Of a stretch of 33,583 bases of DNA, positions 27,080 to 33,583 are shown in pieces (the first letter of the stretch is position 1; each line of letters begins with the position of its first letter). The notes beneath the pieces are model-generated. The model did not search any database. It was not told the origin of the DNA and saw only the letters and a program-made list of their open reading frames with translations. Position numbers and translations under genes: made by a program. Source of the stretch: an uncultured SAR116 cluster alpha proteobacterium (lineage in GTDB: Bacteria; Pseudomonadota; Alphaproteobacteria; Puniceispirillales; Marisalimonadaceae); NCBI GenBank assembly GCA_902533695.1, contig CACAMV010000009.1, positions 1-33,583 on the forward strand. The letters are read 5' to 3'.

Positions 27080-27712
27080 TTATCCTCCAGATTGATTTAT
27101 TTTTTTAAAAATTTCTTTCGACAATTTCTGTGCCTCTAAAATTTGCTCAGCACTTAGTTCGTTTATAATTTCATCCCTTTTTTTAATTGCACTTTTAATA
27201 CCTAAAGCAACTGCTATATTAAACCATTTGTATGCTTTAGTGTAGTCTTTTTCTTCAGCTAAATTTAAATGCCATTTTGCAATTTGTATAATTGCTAATT
27301 TATTTTTTTTCATAGCATGTTTTTTTAAAAAACTTTTTAAGCTTTCATAGATTTCTCTTTTTTGTTTTTCATCTAAAATTTCATCAAGAAGGTTTATAAT
27401 CTTGTTAGATTTTTTTAAACCGCCAAGTTTAGAAATGTTTGACCAATAATAAGCCATTTCAAAATCTTGAGGTAGAATGTTACCTGAAAAAAGTATTTGA
27501 GAGTATAAATGTTGTGCTATTATGTTATTTTGATTTGATAAAATTTTTAAATCATTTATTGCTTTTGGAAAATCCTTTTTACTCAAAAATTCGTGTACTA
27601 ATTCAAGATTAACTATTTTCTTACTATCAGTAAGTCCTTTATTTGAATTAAATGATATAAATAAAATAAAAATAAAAATGGTTTTTATTAGTTTTATTTG
27701 TTTTATGAACAA
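27080..27712 (-). CDS. Exported Sel1-repeat-like protein
   Basis: Signal-peptide-like N-terminus; AQHLYSQILFSGNILPQDFEMAYYWSNISKLGG and IAKWHLNLAEEKDYTKAYKWFNIAVALGIKSA repeats. Confidence 0.75.
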   Translation of the reverse strand: MFIKQIKLIKTIFIFILFISFNSNKGLTDSKKIVNLELVHEFLSKKDFPKAINDLKILSNQNNIIAQHLYSQILFSGNILPQDFEMAYYWSNISKLGGLKKSNKIINLLDEILDEKQKREIYESLKSFLKKHAMKKNKLAIIQIAKWHLNLAEEKDYTKAYKWFNIAVALGIKSAIKKRDEIINELSAEQILEAQKLSKEIFKKINQSGG

Positions 27713-27716
27713 TGAT

Positions 27717-28109
27717 TTATCTTCCTGCCATCATTATCAATTGCAGTTGAACAACCCTAATCTTGAAATTAGAGTTTTCTTTTTTTTCATATACGATAAT
27801 CTTTGGCCTTTTTGTATCAGGTTTTTGAAATTCTAAAAACATTTCCTCTGGAAGAAATACCCCATGATTGTTCAAAGTTTCAATTGGATTTTCTTTAAAA
27901 TTTTTTTTAAAATCTGAATCAATCCAAACTCTAGCTAAAACTCTACCAAGGATCTCCGGAAGAAGTTTTTTTACTTCATTTCTGTCTTCCAAAAAAACTT
28001 CTTTTTCTACTAAATTTAAAATATTTGAATTTTTTTCAAATTTGACAGGCAAATTTGATTTCTTTTTCTCTGGAACCGTTAACTCTGTACTTTTTGAAAT
28101 AGAATTCAT
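27717..28109 (-). CDS. NHLP (nitrile hydratase leader peptide)-like domain protein
   Basis: EILGRVLARVWIDSDFKKNFKENPIETLNNHGVFLPEEMFLEFQKPDTKRPKIIVY matches the NHLP pattern AkaWxDxxFKxxLxxxPxxaLxxxGxxlPe; C-terminus IMMAGR. Confidence 0.6.
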   Translation of the reverse strand: MNSISKSTELTVPEKKKSNLPVKFEKNSNILNLVEKEVFLEDRNEVKKLLPEILGRVLARVWIDSDFKKNFKENPIETLNNHGVFLPEEMFLEFQKPDTKRPKIIVYEKKENSNFKIRVVQLQLIMMAGR

Positions 28110-28185
28110 AATTACTTAAATTGATATATCATTATACGTTTTTTTTCAAATTATGTTTAAAAAAAAACCTATTGAGTTATATCAA

Positions 28186-28201
28186 TGGCATATTAATTGC
28201 T
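28186..28201 (+). promoter_or_regulatory. Sigma-54-like -24/-12 promoter upstream of the flgF-like gene
   Basis: TGGCATATTAATTGCT: GG and GC dinucleotides separated by 10 nt, about 27 nt upstream of the ATG. Confidence 0.62.
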
Positions 28202-28227
28202 AAATCTTATAATATTAGGAGATATGG

Positions 28228-29043
28228 ATGCTACATACTATTAAAAGTGCTTTAAACGCAAATATGAGGGGAATTTCATTAGTATCTAATAATATTGCGA
28301 ATAGCAATACTACCGCTTTTAAAAAAAGTAATTCAAACTTTTCTGATGTTTATTCAATTTCAGTAAGTACAAAGCCAGATTCATATGCTGGTATGGGTGT
28401 TACAAATGATAACCCTAGAAAGCAAATGTTTCAAGGGCCTCTAAAAAGAACTGGTGGAGCTTTAGATTTAGCAGTAAGTGGTTTAGGTTTTTTTACAGTT
28501 ACAAATTCAGCAAATATTGAAGATCCTTATTTTACAAGAGATGGGAGTTTTAACCTTTTAGCCAATGGTGAAGTTATTACTTCTGATGGTTTGAATTTAA
28601 TGGGTCATACTGTTGATGGAAATGGTACCTTTAATCCTTTTATTTTAGAGAAAATAGTTGTACCTACTACAAAACTCAAAGAGGGTAGGGAATTAGTTTT
28701 AAATAATATAAATGTTTCACCTTCAGGTGTGGTTAAGGCCGTTTATGGTCACGATACAGAAGATGTTATAGCGAAAGTACCTTTAGCAAGTTTTGTTTAC
28801 ACACCAGAATTAAAAGCGGAAGGCAATAATTTGTACAAAACCTCTCCTAAATCCGGTTTACCAATATATGGTTTGCCAGTAGACGGAACTTTTGGAGAAA
28901 TTGTTCCAGGCTATTTAGAGTCATCAAATGTAAATATAACACAAGAACTAGTTAAAATGATGAAATATCAACAAGCATTTACAGGTAATTCAAGGTTGCT
29001 TCAAACTGAAATGGAAGTTTCTGAGAGATTAATTAAACGTTAA
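28228..29043 (+). CDS. flgF: Flagellar basal-body rod/hook family protein (FlgF-like by size)
   Basis: SALNANMRGISLVSNNIANSNTTAFKKSNSNFSDVYS; YFTRDGSFNLLANGEVITSDGLNLMGH; C-terminal ESSNVNITQELVKMMKYQQAFTGNSRLLQTEMEVSERLI. Confidence 0.75.
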   Translation: MLHTIKSALNANMRGISLVSNNIANSNTTAFKKSNSNFSDVYSISVSTKPDSYAGMGVTNDNPRKQMFQGPLKRTGGALDLAVSGLGFFTVTNSANIEDPYFTRDGSFNLLANGEVITSDGLNLMGHTVDGNGTFNPFILEKIVVPTTKLKEGRELVLNNINVSPSGVVKAVYGHDTEDVIAKVPLASFVYTPELKAEGNNLYKTSPKSGLPIYGLPVDGTFGEIVPGYLESSNVNITQELVKMMKYQQAFTGNSRLLQTEMEVSERLIKR

Positions 29044-29045
29044 TA

Positions 29046-29426
29046 TTAGAATATTGAAACAAAAAATTTGTAATTAAGTATTTTTGCTCTTACTTCTTTA
29101 TCAATAAATAGGATACCTTCAGGACTGACGTTCAAATTATTATCAATAGTGATTTCAATTTTTGCGGGTTTATCACTTTTATTTGAAAGTTGAATAGGTA
29201 AGGATTTAAAAAAATTATTCTTAACTTTTAAATTACCTTCCATTCTAGCTCTATCATGTTTAATTATTATTTCTTCTCGAATAATGGTGTTCTCATTAGT
29301 TACAAACAAATCACATCTGCCCTTATAAATATTTAGAAGGCTACATGAGAAATGATAACAAAACGTTTCTGTAAAACTATCATAATGAGCGTCTACAGTT
29401 TGAACTAACATTTCTAATTTATTCAT
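29046..29426 (-). CDS. Uncharacterised protein downstream of fliA
   Basis: 126-aa ORF, 3-nt gap after the fliA stop; no domain recognised. Confidence 0.6.
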   Translation of the reverse strand: MNKLEMLVQTVDAHYDSFTETFCYHFSCSLLNIYKGRCDLFVTNENTIIREEIIIKHDRARMEGNLKVKNNFFKSLPIQLSNKSDKPAKIEITIDNNLNVSPEGILFIDKEVRAKILNYKFFVSIF

Positions 29427-29429
29427 TTG

Positions 29430-30140
29430 TTAATTATTTAACTCTTGATTGACCATATCTCTAATTTTTTTAATTGCTGAAGTTTTAATTTGTGAAACAC
29501 GTCCGGTCGAGACGTTTAAAATTTCACTTATCTCATAAATATTTAATTCTTCAACAAAATAAAGTTGAATTACTAGTGCTTCTTTCTCTTCCAGTTTTTT
29601 TAATGATTTTTTTAAAATGTTTTTCAATTCATTTTCGTTTACTTGATCTTCAGGTGAATTTTCTTTTGATACAAACCACTGGGAAAATTCGTCATAAGAA
29701 TCTTCAAGATTTTTAATTGTATTAGCTTGAAATGCATTCTCCCATTCAAAATATTTATCTTCACTGATACCTAATTCTTGAGAAATCTCTCTGGTATTAG
29801 GTTCTCTACCATGTTTATGTTTTAAAAATGAAATAGCATGATCAGTATTTTGTTTCATTTTAATTGTAGAGCGACATAGATTTGAATTTTTTCTCAAATA
29901 ATCAAGAATTTCACCTTTAATTCTAAAATTAGCGTAAGAGGAAAATGTTGCATCTTGTTGAGGTTTATAATTTTGTGCAGCTGAAATAAGGCCTAACATG
30001 CCAATTTGGATAAGATCTTCAATTTCAATGATAGATTGCACTCTACCATGAAGATGCCAAGAAATTTTTTTTACCAAAGGTATATGTTCTCTAACTAAAG
30101 TTTCTACATTTGGACAATTAATTTTTAAATAATTATTCAT
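29430..30140 (-). CDS. fliA: Flagellar RNA polymerase sigma factor (sigma-28)
   Basis: REHIPLVKKISWHLHGRVQSIIEIEDLIQIGMLGLISAAQNYKPQQDATFSSYANFRIKGEILDYLRK; sigma-4 ELNIYEISEILNVSTGRVSQIKTSAIKKIR. Confidence 0.93.
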   Translation of the reverse strand: MNNYLKINCPNVETLVREHIPLVKKISWHLHGRVQSIIEIEDLIQIGMLGLISAAQNYKPQQDATFSSYANFRIKGEILDYLRKNSNLCRSTIKMKQNTDHAISFLKHKHGREPNTREISQELGISEDKYFEWENAFQANTIKNLEDSYDEFSQWFVSKENSPEDQVNENELKNILKKSLKKLEEKEALVIQLYFVEELNIYEISEILNVSTGRVSQIKTSAIKKIRDMVNQELNN

Positions 30141-30142
30141 GA

Positions 30143-30919
30143 TTAGTCTTCAAAAAATTTAATTCCCTTACTATCGTTAGTTTTTATTTTTTCTAAGTTT
30201 TTTGAAAAAGCTTGGAATGAGTATATTTCTTCTTGGTTAGTTTTATCTAAAACTACAGGTCTTCTTGACATTATTGAGTTTTTAATATTTTGAGATGTTT
30301 TTAAACAGCCAATAAAGTTGGAATTTATATCAAGGTATTTTGAAAAAATTACTTGAAATCTATCATAATAATTTTTAGCATGAACTTCATTATTTGAATT
30401 ATTTACAAATATACCAAAATTTTGAAGTTTGTGATCAAAATTAGCAGCTTTCATTAAGCCGTAAGCATCTACAAAACTAGTTGGTTCTGGAACTACTATA
30501 ACGATATTTTTATTTGATGCCGCCATAAATCCCGTAGATGATGCATCAGCTCCTGCTCCAACATCTATAATCATAGTGTCATAATTCTTCTTCAAAGAAC
30601 TAAAACTTTTAATAATTTTGTATCTTTCTGTTTCATTAAGGTTTAACAAATTGTGAATTGCACTTCCTCCAGAAATAAAGTCCAATTTTGAATTAACCTC
30701 TACAACAATCTTATTAATGTTAGTATTTCCATTTACAAAGTCATCTAGGTTTTTTTCTGCATTTAGTCCAAGGATTATGTGAGCATTAGCCATACCGAGA
30801 TCAGCATCCAAGAGAAGAGTTTTTTTTCCTAGTTTAGCTATTGTTAATGCTAAATTTACAGCTATGGTTGTTTTACCAACACCACCTTTTCCACTAGATA
30901 TAGCAATACTTTCAGTCAT
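30143..30919 (-). CDS. flhG: MinD-like flagellar number regulator FlhG/FleN
   Basis: SIAISSGKGGVGKTTIAVNLALTIAKLGKKTLLLDADLGMANAHIILGL; between flhF and fliA. Confidence 0.93.
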   Translation of the reverse strand: MTESIAISSGKGGVGKTTIAVNLALTIAKLGKKTLLLDADLGMANAHIILGLNAEKNLDDFVNGNTNINKIVVEVNSKLDFISGGSAIHNLLNLNETERYKIIKSFSSLKKNYDTMIIDVGAGADASSTGFMAASNKNIVIVVPEPTSFVDAYGLMKAANFDHKLQNFGIFVNNSNNEVHAKNYYDRFQVIFSKYLDINSNFIGCLKTSQNIKNSIMSRRPVVLDKTNQEEIYSFQAFSKNLEKIKTNDSKGIKFFED

Positions 30920-30935
30920 TTGAAATCCATTCTTT

Positions 30936-32102
30936 TTATATCTCTTTCATATATTGTGCCAAAATTTCATCTTTTGTGAAAGCTATTGCATCAATTATAT
31001 TTTTTGAAGCAGACAAAAGTCCAATTTTAGAATTAATTTCAGCAAATATAGATAATTCTTCAGCTCCTAAAGGAACCTCATCCAACTTAGTTAGAGCAAC
31101 TATAGGCTTCACATTTTTTATTAATGACATTTGTTTCATTAAACTATTTTTATTTGTTCCGGATTGAATGGTCAATAAAGTTGAAGTTTGAAACTTTTGT
31201 GTTGATTCTTGAAGGAATTCATTAAACTCATGATTAATCAAAAAATCTCTTGATACATCAACAACTAACTTTCTATTAGGATTAGCTTCAATAAATTTTT
31301 TTAAATCATCAATATTTGATAATGAGTTTACGTTAACATTAATTAATCTACCAAAATTGAATAAATCAGAAATATTATTTGCAGATTTTAAAGATAAGTT
31401 AATTAATGAAATATTCTTCTTTTCATTTACCACAGTATCATTGTCCAGAAGAAAAGAAGCAATCTTTGAGGAAAGAGTGGTTTTGCCAACCCCAGTTAAA
31501 CCTGTAACAAAAATTAAATTTGAATTTTTAAGGCTTTCTTTGCAATAAAAAACAAGTTTTTTAGATAGCTGTTTGTAAAAGTTTAGATCTGTTTTTGGAG
31601 ATTCTTGATTATCTAATTTTAAAAAGGTTGAATTGATGATTTTTTTTGAAAAACCTTGCTTAATTAATTTGATAAAACATGATTTATCATAACTATTAGA
31701 AATAGAATTAATATCTGTCAAAACCATATCTTTTAGCAAGTTATGTAATTCATTTTTAAAATTCTCAAGTTCATTTTTATAATTAAGGTCTTTTAGTCCA
31801 CTTGAATTAATTTTAGTGTTTTCATCTTCAATTTTTTGAACACTTTCTATTGATTGCTCATTTTTGGATTTTATTGGATGTTTGCTGAACAGTTCTTTAA
31901 AGTTAATTTTTTGTAAAGATTTGTTGTTCTTTTTTGTTTTCAATACATCTTTTATGTCATTAGAGCCTAAAATTTCTATTTTCCCATTTATTTTTTTAGT
32001 TGATAATATAACAGCTTCTTTACCTAAAACTTTTGAAATTTCTTCCATTGCAGACAAACTGTCTTCAGAAATAACTTTATGTTGTGTCATGTTCTTCTCC
32101 AA
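30936..32102 (-). CDS. flhF: SRP-like flagellar GTPase FlhF
   Basis: N-terminal SLSAMEEISKVLGKEAVILSTKKINGKIEI; LIFVTGLTGVGKTTLSSKIASFLL; PIVALTKLDEVPLGAEELSI. Confidence 0.93.
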   Translation of the reverse strand: MEKNMTQHKVISEDSLSAMEEISKVLGKEAVILSTKKINGKIEILGSNDIKDVLKTKKNNKSLQKINFKELFSKHPIKSKNEQSIESVQKIEDENTKINSSGLKDLNYKNELENFKNELHNLLKDMVLTDINSISNSYDKSCFIKLIKQGFSKKIINSTFLKLDNQESPKTDLNFYKQLSKKLVFYCKESLKNSNLIFVTGLTGVGKTTLSSKIASFLLDNDTVVNEKKNISLINLSLKSANNISDLFNFGRLINVNVNSLSNIDDLKKFIEANPNRKLVVDVSRDFLINHEFNEFLQESTQKFQTSTLLTIQSGTNKNSLMKQMSLIKNVKPIVALTKLDEVPLGAEELSIFAEINSKIGLLSASKNIIDAIAFTKDEILAQYMKEI

Positions 32103-32107
32103 TATGA

Positions 32108-33583
32108 TTAGTTTTCATTTTTATTTTCTTGTGCACCTATAGTCGCAACAACCTCAATTTTTTTGTTATCAGGAAGTTCTGTAAATGATAATACATCTAA
32201 GTTATCAATATGTTGACGTAACATATGGGAAATTTCTTTTCTGATAGTCGGTGCTGTAATCAAAACAGGTTTTTTATTTTCAGTTTGAAGTTTTTCAATG
32301 GTTTCATTTATAGATGTAACAATTTTTTGAATTAAGTTTGATTCTAATATGATTCCGTTTTCACCTGATTGTTTTGCTATATTTAAAATCATCTGTTCTA
32401 AATCACCTGAAAATGTAATTACTGGTAAAGGTGAGTTCAACGGCGCTATTTGCTGAATTAACAGGCCTATAATAGAGGGTCTAACAATTTCAACTAATTC
32501 AGAATTTGATATGTTCTTGTTATTTACGCTAGATAAAACTTCCAAAATTTTTCTTAAATCGCTTATTGGAATTCTTTCATCTAATAACATTTTAATTATG
32601 GATGTAATTACATTTAATGGAAATATTTTTGGTACAGTTGATGAAACAAGTTGTGGCGATGTTTTAGATAAATTATCAAGTAGATTTTGAACATCATCTT
32701 GTCCTATTAATTCACTGGCAGATTTATTCAATATCTGGTTGAGATGTGTAGCTATAACCGCCTCAGGTTCGACTACCATATAACCTAAATTTTCGGCACG
32801 AGATTGTTGATGTTTTTCAATCCATGTTGCATCCATACTAAATGTTGGATCTTTCACGTCAATTCCTTCTATCTTTGTTTGAGAATTATCACTTGGTATA
32901 GCCAATAATAATTGTGGAAAAATTTTATCTTCAGCTACTATAGTTTGACCAATTCTTATTCTGTAAACATTAGAATCTAACGACAAATCATCTCTAACTC
33001 TTACTTGAGGAATAATAAAGCCGAGTTCTTTAGATAATTGTTTTCTAACACCTGTAATTCTAGAAATTAAGGGACCTTCATCATTATCATCTACTAATTG
33101 AATAAGACCATAGCCTAATTGTACAGATATTTGAGAATTGTCAGAAATCTCATCAAGATCTATAGAGCCTTGACTCAAATTTTCTTTAGACAATTCATCA
33201 GTTGAACCTTCACTTTCATTAAATTCTTTTTGATCTTTTTTATGTAGGTAATACCATACAGCTATTGTAAAAGCTGAGGCAAGTAGGAATAATAAGTTTG
33301 GCATACCAGGTATCATACCAATCAAAAAGAGGACTGCTGAGCTTGGTAACCAAGCTTGCTTTATACCAATTTGAGACCCAATTTGTTCAGACAAGTCATG
33401 GTTTGAGGAGATTCTTGTTACAATGATTGCAGTAGCAATCGCAAGAAGTAATGAAGGAATTTGTGCTACTAAACCGTCTCCAACAGATAAAATTATATAA
33501 TTTTCAGCAGCAGTAGAGATTGGCAAATCATGTTGACCAATACCAATAGTTAATCCGCCAATTATGTTAATTAATAATATCAA
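32108..33583 (-). CDS. flhA: Flagellar biosynthesis protein FlhA, truncated by the window edge
   Basis: LTIGIGQHDLPISTAAENYIILSVGDGLVAQIPSLLLAIATAIIVTRIS; C-terminal PVLITAPTIRKEISHMLRQHIDNLDVLSFTELP. Confidence 0.97.
   Translation of the reverse strand: MILLINIIGGLTIGIGQHDLPISTAAENYIILSVGDGLVAQIPSLLLAIATAIIVTRISSNHDLSEQIGSQIGIKQAWLPSSAVLFLIGMIPGMPNLLFLLASAFTIAVWYYLHKKDQKEFNESEGSTDELSKENLSQGSIDLDEISDNSQISVQLGYGLIQLVDDNDEGPLISRITGVRKQLSKELGFIIPQVRVRDDLSLDSNVYRIRIGQTIVAEDKIFPQLLLAIPSDNSQTKIEGIDVKDPTFSMDATWIEKHQQSRAENLGYMVVEPEAVIATHLNQILNKSASELIGQDDVQNLLDNLSKTSPQLVSSTVPKIFPLNVITSIIKMLLDERIPISDLRKILEVLSSVNNKNISNSELVEIVRPSIIGLLIQQIAPLNSPLPVITFSGDLEQMILNIAKQSGENGIILESNLIQKIVTSINETIEKLQTENKKPVLITAPTIRKEISHMLRQHIDNLDVLSFTELPDNKKIEVVATIGAQENKNEN

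Noticed and set aside
27717-28109. Calling this a functional nitrile hydratase alpha subunit
   Set aside because: No metal-binding CxxCSC cluster and far too short; only the leader-like region is similar.

Overview
AT-rich chromosomal window, most likely from a marine alphaproteobacterium (inferred from gene content and order; not verified by search). Left to right: (1) a housekeeping edge: hisD 3' part, infA, maf, tRNA-Phe(GAA); (2) an accessory metabolic stretch: a 2OG-Fe(II) oxygenase-like protein, a sulfotransferase, a TauD/GMC pair diverging from a hydroxyacid dehydrogenase/HpcH aldolase/TauE-SafE operon; (3) two tandem transport systems on the minus strand: a BMP-type ABC importer, and a TRAP-TAXI system with an unlisted 59-aa membrane ORF; (4) a divergent catabolic operon: HMG-CoA-lyase-like, class III CoA-transferase, enoyl-CoA hydratase, isocitrate/isopropylmalate-type dehydrogenase, PrpF, AbrB-type permease; (5) a flagellar region: FliL-like, flgF-like, fliA, flhG, flhF, flhA, plus several small uncharacterised genes. 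The observations most worth following up are a nitrile-hydratase-leader-peptide (NHLP)-like protein heading a compact operon of small secreted proteins inside the flagellar locus, an orphan ParA plus coiled-coil pair, a CNB-domain/FliL operon with an unlisted small ORF, two genes that seem to need AUU/AUC/AUA start codons, a sigma-54-like promoter before flgF, and dyads between the TRAP-TAXI and catabolic operons. No CRISPR array, transposase, integrase or known defence system was seen.
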